The position numbers and the translations under genes are program-made. From Candidatus Protochlamydia naegleriophila (GTDB taxonomy: Bacteria; Chlamydiota; Chlamydiia; Chlamydiales; Parachlamydiaceae), in the NCBI RefSeq assembly GCF_001499655.1, contig NZ_LN879502.1, forward strand, positions 248,001 through 312,000: 64,000 bases of DNA, written 5' to 3'. The notes beneath the pieces were generated by a model. It was not told the origin of the DNA, did not search any database, and was given only the letters and a program-made list of their open reading frames with translations. Of the stretch, positions 54,236 to 63,552 are shown one piece after another. Within the stretch, counting starts at the first letter, position 1, and each line of letters starts with the position of its first letter.

Positions 54236-55315
54236 GTGTTGAAGAGTATTAATAGTTTATTATGTTGCCTCATTTTAAGCCCTTTATTGATGCGATCAGA
54301 GATTTTGAATGCTGAGGGTCCAGTATATAGTGAGTGGATGGTGCAAGGCTGGTGGCCCTGGTCTCCAGCGAAAGAATTGGAAGAGACGCCGGCGCCCAAT
54401 ATTTTAGACTTAGAGGCTAATTTGTCTCAAAAAATTATAGGGCAGAAGCAAGCGGTTAGAATGACTACGGATGCCCTTTTATGCCATTATGCCGGCATTC
54501 AAGACCCTTCCAAGCCTATTGCAGCCTTTCTTTACATTGGACCGACGGGAGTGGGTAAAACTGAATTGGCCAAAGAGCTGGCTTGCCAGCTTTTCCAGGA
54601 TGAAGCCCGCCTTCTTCGCTTTGATATGTCCGAATACAAGGGGCACGAGGGGTTGAATCGCCTGATTGGGATATCGCATGGCTATAAGGAGTCTGAAAAA
54701 GGGGGTATTTTAAGCAATGCGATTTTGAAGCAGCCTCGGTCGATTGTGTTATTGGATGAGATTGAAAAGTCGGATGAGACGGTTCGTTCTTTATTCCTCC
54801 ATATCTTTGACGAGGGGTATTTTACGAGCGCCACTGGGCAATACATTGATTGCCGCAATTGCCTTTTTATTGCGACCACTAACATTGGCAGTAAAATCAT
54901 TTTAGCCCAGCATCCTTTTTCTTATGAAGAGGCGCTCTATGTAGTTGAGGAAGAGTTGATCAAAGCATTATCACCCGAATTTTACAATCGAATTGAACCG
55001 GTGGTTTTCCATGGACTTACTCCTGAGATGGTCGAGGCGATTGCTAGGCTCAAGTTGAATGCCCTTGCAAAAAACATTTTTAAGCAAAAGCAAGTCATGA
55101 TTTCCTTTGATGAATCCGTTGTTCAGTATGTGCAGGCCAAAGGCTATCATGAGCAATTGGGTGCCCGTCCTTTACAGCGCGTCATTAAGTACGATCTGGC
55201 TGCTTTAATAGCCAAAGCCTTTTTGAATGAGCCCTATGAGCCAGGCGATCGCATGCGAATCAGCTATACGGGGAGTGAGTGCATCGTGAGTAGAGAGGGC
55301 TGCGAATCTCTTTGA
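54236..55315 (+). CDS. Single-domain ClpB/ClpA-type AAA+ protein with a signal-like N-terminus
   Basis: A 359-residue protein with only the second AAA+ module (D2) of ClpB/ClpC. Walker A is GPTGVGKTEL (about 102-111), Walker B VLLDEIEKS, sensor 1 ATTNIGSK and the arginine region FYNRIEPVVF; the C-terminal small domain has GARPLQRVI. The N-terminal Hsp100 domain and D1 are absent. In their place is a hydrophobic stretch (about 3-22) that looks like a signal peptide or anchor, then about 40 residues with WWPWSP. The start is GTG with GGGGT upstream. ATP-driven unfolding is likely, but where it works is unclear, since ATP is absent from the periplasm. Confidence 0.8.
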   Translation: MLKSINSLLCCLILSPLLMRSEILNAEGPVYSEWMVQGWWPWSPAKELEETPAPNILDLEANLSQKIIGQKQAVRMTTDALLCHYAGIQDPSKPIAAFLYIGPTGVGKTELAKELACQLFQDEARLLRFDMSEYKGHEGLNRLIGISHGYKESEKGGILSNAILKQPRSIVLLDEIEKSDETVRSLFLHIFDEGYFTSATGQYIDCRNCLFIATTNIGSKIILAQHPFSYEEALYVVEEELIKALSPEFYNRIEPVVFHGLTPEMVEAIARLKLNALAKNIFKQKQVMISFDESVVQYVQAKGYHEQLGARPLQRVIKYDLAALIAKAFLNEPYEPGDRMRISYTGSECIVSREGCESL

Positions 55316-55369
55316 TTAGCGGAGCGAGATATCGAATGATGCCCTGCGAGTGAGTGAAGAGCCCTTTGA

Positions 55370-56455
55370 TTATCTCATTTTTTCGAAGGCGACAGGATGA
55401 GCGCGCTGGCCAATCAGATGGTTCAATTTATAGTCAGCGAGTTCATCAGCCACTTGATTGGTCGGCTTATGCTCTTTTTCGGCCTTACTAAAAATCGTGA
55501 GAAGCGTATCGTAAATGTTGTTGACTCTGTCGCGTGACGTTTTGGGGTCGTAGCCCCGCTGATCGAATTCGCTGGCCGCGTTAATAATACCGCCTGCATT
55601 GATGACGTAGTCAGGAGCGTATAAAATGCCGCGGCGCATGAGTTCCCGTCCATTCTCTGATCGGAGGAGCTGATTGTTAGCGGACCCCGCAATGGCTTTA
55701 CAGTGAAGTTCGGGGATTGTTTGGTCGTTGATTGTTCCGCCGAGCGCGCATGGTGCCAAAATGTCGCAGCGCAGGTTTGCAAAATTTGCTGGATCTATCA
55801 CTTGCGCCCCGTAGAGCAGGGCCTGTTCGTGGGAGACCTTTGAGTCCTTGTCGCAGAGAATGAGGTAAGCTCCTTCCCAAAATAAAATATTGGCAAGCTT
55901 GCTGCCGACATTGCCGAGTCCTTGAATGGCAATGATTTTTTTTCTGAGGCATTCCTCATTCCATAGTTTTTTTGCGACCGCCCGCATGCCTCGATAGACG
56001 CCCCAAGCCGTAAAGCGACTCGGATCGCCGCTGCTTTTTTCTGTGGGCAAGGCTCCGACGTAGGGTGTTTTTTGGCGGATGACAGCCATATCTTCGGTAG
56101 TTGATCCCACATCTTCGGCTGCAATGTATTGCCCTTTTAAAGAATCGATGACTTCGGCAAAGCGAAGCAAGAGAGGGGTCGTTTTTTCCGTTTTAGAGTT
56201 GGCGATGATGACACTCTTGCCTCCCCCCAACCCGTTTTCTGCGAGAGCCGATTTATAGGTCATTGCTTTTGAAAGGCGAAGCACATCTTCTAAGGCCTCT
56301 TCACGGGTTTGATAAGGATAGATGCGCGTGCCGCCCATGCTTGGTCCAAGCTTTGTGTTGTGGACGGAGATAAAGCAGTGTAATCCGACTTCAGGGTCTT
56401 GAGCTTCAATTACTTTTTCATAACCGGTCACTGCTATTTCTTGGATGGTTAGCAT
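55370..56455 (-). CDS. ldh: Leucine dehydrogenase-family enzyme
   Basis: A 361-residue amino-acid dehydrogenase of the Leu/Phe/Val branch. It oxidatively deaminates branched-chain amino acids with NAD+. The substrate region has GPSMGGTRIYPY and the catalytic-lysine segment GLGGGKSVI (about 76-84, Lys at 80). The NAD-binding fold has IQGLGNVGSKLA, and APCALGGTIND and YAPDYVINAGGIIN follow. The length matches leucine dehydrogenase. A homologue is known in Chlamydia (CT773). Specificity among branched-chain substrates cannot be fixed by eye. Confidence 0.92.
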   Translation of the reverse strand: MLTIQEIAVTGYEKVIEAQDPEVGLHCFISVHNTKLGPSMGGTRIYPYQTREEALEDVLRLSKAMTYKSALAENGLGGGKSVIIANSKTEKTTPLLLRFAEVIDSLKGQYIAAEDVGSTTEDMAVIRQKTPYVGALPTEKSSGDPSRFTAWGVYRGMRAVAKKLWNEECLRKKIIAIQGLGNVGSKLANILFWEGAYLILCDKDSKVSHEQALLYGAQVIDPANFANLRCDILAPCALGGTINDQTIPELHCKAIAGSANNQLLRSENGRELMRRGILYAPDYVINAGGIINAASEFDQRGYDPKTSRDRVNNIYDTLLTIFSKAEKEHKPTNQVADELADYKLNHLIGQRAHPVAFEKMR

Positions 56456-56576
56456 CGTCTTTTCCTTTTTGAGTCAAGTGAAAATTGTCTTGAATGATAA
56501 TACTTTACAGGCTACTCTTATTACAGTAATCGCATTATTAAGTTTAATTTCTTTAAATTTCCGGTGAGAGGTTTCG

Positions 56577-57311
56577 ATGACAAAAGTTGTCATAACAGAT
56601 GAACAAAAAAAAGTGTTAGAACAATTTCTTGATGAAAATCGCCCAGCGGAATTGATCAACACTTATTTGTGTTTTATTGAGCACAAGTTTCACCTTCAGC
56701 CGGTACTTTTTCCCAAAGATAAAATCATTTATCAAGGTGCTGACGATGCTGTACGCCAGTTGGAAAGTGAAGGCAAGCTTTGGCATGAAACAGAAATTAA
56801 AATTGGTTTTGGGCATGCCAGTGTAAACGAGGAAACGAAGAAAATCTACATTTGCCCGTTTACAGGAAAGGTATTTGGTGACAATACTCACCCAAACCCT
56901 CAAGATGCCATTTATGATTGGGTTTCAAAGTGCCCAGAAAATACAGAGCGAATTGGCGGACTTCGGGTTAAGCGCTTTTTTGTGTCAGAAGATCCCGATG
57001 TTATCAAGAGTTATATTGACAAGACAAAAACGCGTAAAGAAGCTATTAAAAAAGTTGTCTATTCGTCTGTTTTGAGCGGCAAGCTCTTTAACAGTAAAGA
57101 GGCCGTGGTAGAGGACTTTAAACGCAACTATTTGAAAAAGTTGTCATTAGTTGAAGTTCAAAATCAGAATAAATTCAAAATTGAAGATCACTTTTTAGCT
57201 TTTATCCAGAAGCATTTGGTAGAAGACAAAATCACAGCTTTCGTAGAAGCCTTGGCCGAATTTGATACTTTTCTTCCCTATGTCGAACGTTGGGTAGAGG
57301 CCGAAGATTAA
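56577..57311 (+). CDS. Conserved chlamydial protein (CT538-like, DUF2709)
   Basis: A 244-residue soluble protein of the chlamydia-restricted family that I recall as DUF2709. A cluster with KKIYICPFTGKVFGDNTHPN and YDWVSKCPENTERIGGL is the most conserved-looking part; the two Cys (in YICPF and SKCPE) could bind metal. The C-terminus is helical. RBS GAGAGG precedes the ATG. It lies upstream of tsaE, as CT538 lies beside CT537 in C. trachomatis. The function is unknown. Confidence 0.82.
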   Translation: MTKVVITDEQKKVLEQFLDENRPAELINTYLCFIEHKFHLQPVLFPKDKIIYQGADDAVRQLESEGKLWHETEIKIGFGHASVNEETKKIYICPFTGKVFGDNTHPNPQDAIYDWVSKCPENTERIGGLRVKRFFVSEDPDVIKSYIDKTKTRKEAIKKVVYSSVLSGKLFNSKEAVVEDFKRNYLKKLSLVEVQNQNKFKIEDHFLAFIQKHLVEDKITAFVEALAEFDTFLPYVERWVEAED

Positions 57312-57319
57312 CTCCGTTG

Positions 57320-57351
57320 ATACCCAATCGGCTCTTCAGCTCATTGGGTAT
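57320..57351 (+). terminator. Hairpin between the CT538-like gene and tsaE
   Basis: ATACCCAAT (57320-57328) and ATTGGGTAT (57343-57351) form nine perfect pairs. Only a short pyrimidine stretch follows, so termination is probably partial. Confidence 0.4.
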
Positions 57352-57378
57352 TACTCCTGCAAGTTTTGTGATAAGTAC

Positions 57379-57819
57379 ATGTCGATCGTAGAAGATTATT
57401 TCTCGAGCTCTGCTGAAGAGACTTTTGCTCTTGGGCAAGCATTTGGTTCACAGCTACCGCTCAATGCTGTTGTCTGTTTCTTTGGAGATTTGGCAGCTGG
57501 TAAAACGACCTTTATTAAAGGAGTCGTTGCAGGAGCGGCTCAGCTCCACCCCGCAGCTGTTCAGAGCCCAACTTTTACCTATCTAAATATTTACGAGGGA
57601 GCAAAGACGGTTTATCATTTTGATTTATACCGCTTGCGGGATGCGGATGAATTTTTGAGCATGGGATTTGACGAATACTTTGAGGCCGATGGAATTTGCT
57701 GCATTGAATGGTCTGAGAGGATTACCTCCCTTTTCCCCCCCACCTGTATTTTTGTGACAATGGCTCACGAAGCAGAGGATCGCAGAAGCATTAAGATTGT
57801 CAAGAAGGATGCGTCATGA
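57379..57819 (+). CDS. tsaE: tRNA threonylcarbamoyladenosine synthesis ATPase TsaE
   Basis: A 146-residue P-loop protein (YjeE family) that works with TsaD and TsaB in making t6A in tRNA. The Walker A motif is GDLAAGKTTFIKG (about 36-48). SPTFTYLNIYEG and VYHFDLYRLRDADEF are the family signatures, and CCIEWSERI matches the Walker B-like WPE/WSER segment. Its stop overlaps the engB start by four bases (ATGA), so the two are coupled. Confidence 0.95.
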   Translation: MSIVEDYFSSSAEETFALGQAFGSQLPLNAVVCFFGDLAAGKTTFIKGVVAGAAQLHPAAVQSPTFTYLNIYEGAKTVYHFDLYRLRDADEFLSMGFDEYFEADGICCIEWSERITSLFPPTCIFVTMAHEAEDRRSIKIVKKDAS

Positions 57820-58436
57820 AAAAAACAGTACAGGCTAGGTTTATTAAAACGGCTGTTCAGCCCAAAGATTACCCAGTTATCCGCTCCCAGTCGGGCACTA
57901 TTTTGCCAGAGATTGCTGTCGTGGGCCGATCGAATGTGGGTAAATCAAGCTTGCTCAACCACCTGTTTGAAGCTAAGCACTTAGTCAAGACGTCGGCAAC
58001 TCCTGGTAAGACGCAGCATTTGAATTTTTTTACGATGAACGATGAAATCGCCTTTGCCGATTTGCCTGGGTACGGATATGCCAAAGTTCCTGCATCCGTT
58101 AAGAAAGAATGGGGGCCCATGGTACGTGCTTATTTGGAAAAGCGCGAGAGCCTAAAGCTCATTTTATTTTTGCTTGATGTGCGCCGCATTCCGAATGACG
58201 AAGATCTTCAGTTTTTAGAATGGGTTCTCCACAATGAGAAGGCCGTGATTTTAGTCATTACGAAAATTGACAAGGTCAATCAAAAAGAGCTCAAGCAGAA
58301 TACAGAAAAGATTTTGAAAGAATTAAATTTGATGAACTTGCATTACCTCTATTACTCTGTTCCCAAAAACAGAGGAAGAAAAGAACTCATGAACATGATC
58401 CAAGATGCTTTACAAGACGAAGAGAAACAAGAATAA
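57816..58436 (+). CDS. engB: Ribosome biogenesis GTPase EngB (YsxC/YihA)
   Basis: A 206-residue GTPase for 50S assembly. G1 is GRSNVGKSSLLN (about 37-48), the T of the G2 region lies in TSATPGKTQHLNFF, G3 is DLPGYGYA, and G4 is TKIDKVN. The length is typical. It follows tsaE with a four-base overlap and is followed by the dnaQ-like gene after six bases, so the genes form an operon. Confidence 0.96.
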   Translation: MKKTVQARFIKTAVQPKDYPVIRSQSGTILPEIAVVGRSNVGKSSLLNHLFEAKHLVKTSATPGKTQHLNFFTMNDEIAFADLPGYGYAKVPASVKKEWGPMVRAYLEKRESLKLILFLLDVRRIPNDEDLQFLEWVLHNEKAVILVITKIDKVNQKELKQNTEKILKELNLMNLHYLYYSVPKNRGRKELMNMIQDALQDEEKQE

Positions 58437-58442
58437 GACATT

Positions 58443-59192
58443 ATGCCGGATATAGAAAAACAAAAATTTGTATGTATTGATTGTGAAACAACGGGATTGG
58501 ATGCGCAGCAAGATCGTGTCATTGAAGTGGCTGTCATGTGTTTTGATGGAAGCCAAGTTTACGAGCAGATGGAAAGCCTGGTGAATCCTGAATGCCCCAT
58601 TCCAGAAACATCGATTGCCATTCATCATATTACCCAAGACATGGTGATGGATAAGCCTACTATTACGCAGGTTTTACCGGATGTTCTAAAAATGATCGGG
58701 GACCATATTATCATCGGCCACGGAGTGGGCTTTGACATTGATATTTTGGCAACGGCAGCAGAAAGGCATGGTATTCCATGCAAAATTCGCAAAAATCGAT
58801 TTTTAGATACATTGAGAATGGCTCGTTTGTATGGGGAAAGCCCTGTCAACTCGCTTGAATACTTGCGCAAGCATTTTAATGTTCCGGTAGAGGGAGCGCA
58901 TCGTGCCATGAGTGATGTCATTGTCAATAAAGAAGTGTTTAAGCATTTGGCTAAGCGCTATCGTACGACTGAGCAACTGTTTGAAGCTCTTTCAAAACCG
59001 ATTATGATGAGCACGATGCCGCTTGGTAAACATAAGGGACGTCCCCTAAAAGAAATTCCCTTGCAGTATTTGCAGTGGATTTCTAATAAAGATTTTGATC
59101 AAGATTTGTTATTTTCCGTGCGTACTGAACTGAAGCGCCGCAAGAAAGGCAATTTATTTAATCAGTCCAGCAATCCTTTTTTACAACTTTAA
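58443..59192 (+). CDS. dnaQ: DnaQ-like 3'-5' exonuclease
   Basis: A 249-residue DEDDh exonuclease. ExoI is [11 protein letters not shown] (D10, E12 region), ExoII lies in [13 protein letters not shown], and ExoIII is [10 protein letters not shown] (His and Asp). After the nuclease domain, a C-terminal module of about 60 residues ([19 protein letters not shown]) resembles the small module found in other DnaQ-like proteins. It may be a proofreading subunit or a stand-alone exonuclease; C. trachomatis has two dnaQ genes, one beside CT537. The N-terminal MPDIEKQ start has an AAGACATT leader with little SD, so translation may be coupled to engB. Confidence 0.88.
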   Translation: MPDIEKQKFVCIDCETTGLDAQQDRVIEVAVMCFDGSQVYEQMESLVNPECPIPETSIAIHHITQDMVMDKPTITQVLPDVLKMIGDHIIIGHGVGFDIDILATAAERHGIPCKIRKNRFLDTLRMARLYGESPVNSLEYLRKHFNVPVEGAHRAMSDVIVNKEVFKHLAKRYRTTEQLFEALSKPIMMSTMPLGKHKGRPLKEIPLQYLQWISNKDFDQDLLFSVRTELKRRKKGNLFNQSSNPFLQL

Positions 59193-59205
59193 AGAGACAG
59201 GTACT

Positions 59206-60111
59206 ATGACAAAAGAAAATGCAAGCCAAGTCGAAAAAGGGTCGTTTGAAGTCAAAGTTGCCCTAGCAGAGATGCTTAAGGGTGGAGTTATCATGGATGT
59301 CACCAATCCAGAACAAGCGAAAATTGCCGAGGATGCAGGAGCTGTCGCTGTCATGGCCTTGGAAAGAATTCCCTCCGATATCCGCGCGCAAGGCGGAATT
59401 GCCAGAATGTCTAATCCAGAACTTATCCAGAAAATTCAAGAGACTGTTTCTATTCCTGTCATGGCTAAATGCCGCATTGGCCACTTTGTCGAAGCGCAGA
59501 TTTTAGAGTCTTTGCAAGTCGACTTTATAGACGAAAGCGAAGTCTTAACACCTGCTGACGAAGAAAATCACATCGACAAGCATCTCTTTAAGGCTCCTTT
59601 TGTTTGCGGCTGTAGAGATCTTGGAGAGGCATTAAGACGCATTGGCGAAGGCGCTGCTATGATTCGCACGAAAGGCGAAGCAGGCACAGGCAACATCGTT
59701 GAAGCTGTCAGGCACATGCGCACAGTAAATCGCGAAATTCGCCGCCTCATGACTATGGATTCTGCGGAACTCATGGCAGAAGCTAAGCGTTTGGGCGCTC
59801 CCTTCCATCTGGTTCAACTCGTTGCCAAAACTGGGGTCTTGCCAGTTCCTAATTTTGCTGCCGGAGGTATTGCAACACCTGCCGATGCAGCACTCATGAT
59901 GCAGCTCGGAGCGCAGTCTGTTTTTGTAGGATCGGGCATTTTTAAATCGCAAGATCCGGCTCAACGCGCCCGTGCAATTGTTGGTGCGGCAACGTTTTAC
60001 AATGACCCGGAGATGCTTGCTAAGATCTCTATGGGATTGCTTGATGCCATGAAGGGATTGGATATTCGTCAGTTGAAAAGAGAAGAATTAATGGCGCAAA
60101 GAGGCTGGTAG
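59206..60111 (+). CDS. pdxS: Pyridoxal 5'-phosphate synthase lyase subunit PdxS
   Basis: A 301-residue PdxS that makes PLP from a pentose phosphate, glyceraldehyde 3-phosphate and ammonia. The sequence is typical throughout: [37 protein letters not shown], the lysine regions [16 protein letters not shown] and [19 protein letters not shown], and [31 protein letters not shown] lies upstream of the ATG. PdxT follows after five bases. As far as I know, animal Chlamydia lack this pathway, so its presence marks the environmental lineage or gene gain. Confidence 0.97.
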   Translation: MTKENASQVEKGSFEVKVALAEMLKGGVIMDVTNPEQAKIAEDAGAVAVMALERIPSDIRAQGGIARMSNPELIQKIQETVSIPVMAKCRIGHFVEAQILESLQVDFIDESEVLTPADEENHIDKHLFKAPFVCGCRDLGEALRRIGEGAAMIRTKGEAGTGNIVEAVRHMRTVNREIRRLMTMDSAELMAEAKRLGAPFHLVQLVAKTGVLPVPNFAAGGIATPADAALMMQLGAQSVFVGSGIFKSQDPAQRARAIVGAATFYNDPEMLAKISMGLLDAMKGLDIRQLKREELMAQRGW

Positions 60112-60116
60112 AATTA

Positions 60117-60701
60117 ATGTTGGTCGGGGTATTAGCCTTGCAAGGCGATTTTGCTAAACATGAAGACATGCTACGGTCGCTCGGCATTCAAGTATGCCAG
60201 GTGCGTACTCCTCAAGAGCTGGAAGGGTGCGATGCACTCATTATTCCTGGAGGGGAGTCCACCGTCATGTTGCGCCAGCTCGACTTTATTAAAATGAAAG
60301 AGGCGCTTCAGGATTTTGCTCAGGAAAGACCCCTTTTTGGCACATGTGCTGGTCTGATTTTAATGTCATCCAGCGTTCAATTATCTACAATGAAACCTTT
60401 AGGACTGCTCGACATTACCGTTGAACGCAATGCCTATGGGCGGCAGGTAGAGTCTTTTCAGGCGTCTGTAGGCCTTCATTTGGCATCTGGACATGACAAG
60501 ATCTTTCATGCTTTCTTCATTCGGGCACCAAGAATTAGGGCGAATGGAGAGGAGGTTAAAGTGCTGGCTTCTTATCAAGGAGAGCCCATCTTAGTTCGGC
60601 AAGGGCATTTATTGGGAGCTTCCTTTCATCCGGAATTGACAGGCGATCCTACCATTCATCAATATTTTTTAGAAATGGTTCGTGAAAAGAAGAGAGCTTA
60701 G
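60117..60701 (+). CDS. pdxT: Pyridoxal 5'-phosphate synthase glutaminase subunit PdxT
   Basis: A 194-residue glutaminase that supplies ammonia to PdxS. The [16 protein letters not shown] start, the oxyanion PGGEST (about 46-51) and the nucleophile Cys in [10 protein letters not shown] (about 78) are present, with the catalytic His and Glu in [11 protein letters not shown] near the C-terminus. It forms an operon with pdxS. Together the two give a complete DXP-independent vitamin B6 pathway. Confidence 0.97.
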   Translation: MLVGVLALQGDFAKHEDMLRSLGIQVCQVRTPQELEGCDALIIPGGESTVMLRQLDFIKMKEALQDFAQERPLFGTCAGLILMSSSVQLSTMKPLGLLDITVERNAYGRQVESFQASVGLHLASGHDKIFHAFFIRAPRIRANGEEVKVLASYQGEPILVRQGHLLGASFHPELTGDPTIHQYFLEMVREKKRA

Positions 60702-60717
60702 GCCCCGATTGCTAGGT

Positions 60718-61486
60718 TTAGAGAATTTGACGCAGCTCCTCATTCACCTGCTGTAAAGAAGGCCTGCTAGCAAGATCTGATTGAGTCATGGCTCTAAGCA
60801 AGGTGTCTAGTTTGTTGATTTTTACCTGCGCCTTATTATCCGGATGTTTGGCGGTTAAGCCTTTGAGTAATTTCCCTTTTTAAGGATTGCGTTTTACCCC
60901 ATTAATGCGCATTTCTGCCTCTACTTCCGCCATTTCGAGGGCTAAATTGGAGTCTGTTATCTGATTGTCCTCGGTATCAATTAAACGCGATCGAATGTTC
61001 CCTTCATAGGCGTAAAATAGGCGTGCTGATGATTGGATGTATGACGCCAAACTTGTTTTGTTTTGCGCTGAGCCATTTTCTGGAAATGAGGTCCGCTTGC
61101 AAGATCAGTCTTTAAAGTAGCCTTGCCCATTGCAGCCCTTCTCTCAATTCTTGCCTATCCTCATCTCTAAGCCCTAGATGATTCAACTTTTCGCTATTTT
61201 GTCACACTTCTTCCTGAAGCGTTGTTCGGGTTGTCGTAGTATCAGATTGAGACGTTTCAGATCGCTTCAAAGGGGAAATGACTGTCTTGAGCAGCCTTGT
61301 TATCACTCCATGCTTTTGAGCATCAGGCTGAGCAGAAAAGATGCTGTCCCCTGCCATCTGATTGCTTTTGGCTCTACTTTCATTGTGCCTAACCAAGAAA
61401 TCGGCAAATACATTAGAGATCTTTTTCAGGACAGGAGAGGCAAAACGGGCTTCTACCTACTCTTGCTTAGATAATTTGCCTTCTAA
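60718..61486 (-). pseudogene. Decayed gene of unknown family
   Basis: Minus-strand text that reads as protein but is broken. It opens at 61486 (LEGKLSKQE, stop, VEARFASPVLKKISNVFADF, then RHNESRAKSNQMAGDSIFSA), passes a second in-frame stop near 61200 (QNSEKLNHLGLRDEDRQELR) and ends at a third at 61112. It resumes in another frame (NGSAQNKTSLASYIQSSARL, LIDTEDNQITDSNLALEMAE), crosses a stop at 60880 and finishes at 60718 with LLRAMTQSDLASRPSLQQVN. The last piece faintly resembles the end of a protein-kinase domain (ASRPSLQQVNEEL). Several stops and at least one frameshift show it is dead. Confidence 0.6.
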
Positions 61487-61559
61487 TTATTGAGGAGAAG
61501 AAGGTGAAATATTAATGTTTGGATTAAAAATAAACTCATCTGTTTAGCAATGAGGCGTC

Positions 61560-61718
61560 ATGAGAAAGTTGAAAGGAGCATTGAGTTCTCTTTTGATTTC
61601 TTGTATAATTGTGGGATTTATATTACCCAACTTGCTTGTGTACAGGTCTAGAGAGAAAATAATTTCGACTATGAGCCTTCATAGGCTACAAGCTGGGTTT
61701 AAGGGAATGCTTTTATGA
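61560..61718 (+). CDS. Possible small membrane protein overlapping the ABC transporter start
   Basis: A 52-codon frame from the ATG at 61560, with TGAGG five bases upstream. It begins MRKLKGALSSLL and has one hydrophobic segment (about 10-27), then a basic tail. Its stop overlaps the ABC transporter ATG by four bases (ATGA), a common sign of coupled genes. It competes with the promoter predicted inside it at 61581-61609; either could be right. I do not recognise the sequence. Confidence 0.35.
   Translation: MRKLKGALSSLLISCIIVGFILPNLLVYRSREKIISTMSLHRLQAGFKGMLL
61581..61609 (+). promoter_or_regulatory. Probable promoter of the ABC transporter gene
   Basis: TTGAGT (61581-61586), exactly 17 bases, and a perfect TATAAT (61604-61609). 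Transcription would start near 61616, about 100 bases before the ATG at 61715. Confidence 0.55.
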
Positions 61719-63478
61719 CTTCTAAGGACCTCCTTTCCTTCGTTTGGAAATTCCTGCGCATGCAACCGTGGAGTTTCTTCTTTATTTACTTTCTTTCTCT
61801 GTCATGGGCTATTGACTCCACTGTATGGCCTTATCTATTGCGGTTAATTATCGATACCTTGACGCAGTATGATATGGACCGGCTGTCAGCCTGGGACTCG
61901 TTGAAGGGCTTGCTAGCGGCAGGGGTTTGTTTATGGATTTTTGTCGAGTGCTGCTTTAGGAGTCGTGATTTTTTGCGGGCCAAGGCTTTTCCAAAGCTGG
62001 AGGCCGATATTCGCATGGCGATGTTTGACCACATTCAGCACCATTCACCAAAATATTTTAATGAGCACTTTGCAGGAAGCCTGTCTAATAAAATTGCGGA
62101 TATGACATCGCAAGTCACTTCGATGCTTCATAATGCGATGATTTTTATTCCTGCCCTGGCTGCATCTATTTTGATTCTCATCTTTTTTTCGGCAGTCAGT
62201 CCTATCTTTGCCTTGATTTTAGCCATTTGGATAGTTGCTCATTTTGCGATTTGCTTCTTTTTCTCAGCAAAATGTGTCAGGTACTCTAATGATCATGGCG
62301 AGGCTCGCAGCCAGCTTGCAGGAAAGATTGTTGATAGCTTCACCAATAATTTCGCCGTCAATCTGTTTTCCCGTTTTAAATTTGAAAGGCAGCGCATTGC
62401 TTCTTCTCAAAGCGTCGAGCAGGAAAAAAACTTTCGTGCACAGTACTGTGTTGCCCTTATGCTAATGTCTCTCTCACTCTTATTTTTAGTTGGAATTATT
62501 ACCCTCAATGGCCTGCTCATTTTTTATTGGATCCAAGACAGAATTTCTACAGGGGAAGTGATCCAAGTCTTTAATACGACTTTTAATGTGGTCATGATTT
62601 TATGGATTGCGGGTGATTTGCTGCCTCAATTTTTTAAATCTTTTGGAATTGCCAGCCAGGCACTTGCAGTCATGCATGATCCCAAGGATGTCGTCGATCC
62701 GGTTGGCGTCCCGCCATTAGAAGTCAAGAAAGGAGAAATCATCTTTGAGAATGTGACTTTTCAATACGGGCAGAAAAAACTATTTGAAAACAAAGATGTT
62801 CATATTAAAGGGGGAGAGAAAGTAGGCCTTGTAGGTTATTCAGGAGCCGGTAAGTCGACATTTGTCAATCTCATTTTGCGATTCTATCCGATCACGAGAG
62901 GGAAGATTTTAATCGATGGGCAAGATATTGCGCAGGTGACTCTTGATTCTTTACGCAAGCAGGTGGCGCTCATTCCGCAAGACCCGCTCCTTTTTCACCG
63001 CACATTGGAAGAAAATATTCAGTACGGCAATATTCAGGCCTCCCAAGAAGAGGTGATAGAAGCCGCCAAATTGGCTCATTGCGATGAATTTATCAGAAAA
63101 TGCCAGAATGGCTACGCCTCGCTTGTGGGCGAGCGGGGAACGAAGCTGTCCGGGGGGGAACGACAAAGAATTGCAATTGCACGTGCCATATTGGCAGCCT
63201 CGCCGATTCTTATTTTAGATGAAGCGACGTCATCTCTTGATTCGGTCACAGAAACCTTTATTCAAGAGAGCTTGGAGAAGCTGATGGAAAATCGGACAAC
63301 CTTAGTCATTGCCCACCGTCTTTCAACGCTTGCCAAAATGGATCGCATTCTTGTTTTCAATCAGGGGAAAATTGTGGAAGAGGGAACGCATAGTGAACTC
63401 GTTGCCAAGCAAGGATTTTACGCGCGCATGTGGGACATGCAAGCGGGAGGTTTTTTGCCAGATCTTCCAAATCCGTAG
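61715..63478 (+). CDS. ABC exporter, fused membrane and ATPase half-transporter
   Basis: A 587-residue half-transporter that should act as a dimer. Six membrane helices lie in residues about 15-310 and a type-1 exporter ATPase in about 340-580: Walker A GYSGAGKSTF, Q-loop ALIPQDPLLF, signature KLSGGERQRIAIARAI, Walker B ILILDEATSSLDS, and the switch His in IAHRLSTL. The pattern fits MsbA/LmrA-type exporters of lipids or drugs. The substrate cannot be told; the usual MsbA lipid A role is possible in an organism with an outer membrane. Confidence 0.92.
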   Translation: MTSKDLLSFVWKFLRMQPWSFFFIYFLSLSWAIDSTVWPYLLRLIIDTLTQYDMDRLSAWDSLKGLLAAGVCLWIFVECCFRSRDFLRAKAFPKLEADIRMAMFDHIQHHSPKYFNEHFAGSLSNKIADMTSQVTSMLHNAMIFIPALAASILILIFFSAVSPIFALILAIWIVAHFAICFFFSAKCVRYSNDHGEARSQLAGKIVDSFTNNFAVNLFSRFKFERQRIASSQSVEQEKNFRAQYCVALMLMSLSLLFLVGIITLNGLLIFYWIQDRISTGEVIQVFNTTFNVVMILWIAGDLLPQFFKSFGIASQALAVMHDPKDVVDPVGVPPLEVKKGEIIFENVTFQYGQKKLFENKDVHIKGGEKVGLVGYSGAGKSTFVNLILRFYPITRGKILIDGQDIAQVTLDSLRKQVALIPQDPLLFHRTLEENIQYGNIQASQEEVIEAAKLAHCDEFIRKCQNGYASLVGERGTKLSGGERQRIAIARAILAASPILILDEATSSLDSVTETFIQESLEKLMENRTTLVIAHRLSTLAKMDRILVFNQGKIVEEGTHSELVAKQGFYARMWDMQAGGFLPDLPNP

Positions 63479-63552
63479 CTCTTAAGAAAATAGATTATTG
63501 TCTTAGTCTGATTGGAGGCAATTTGTGCAAGAGGATGGGTATGGCGTGGTCT

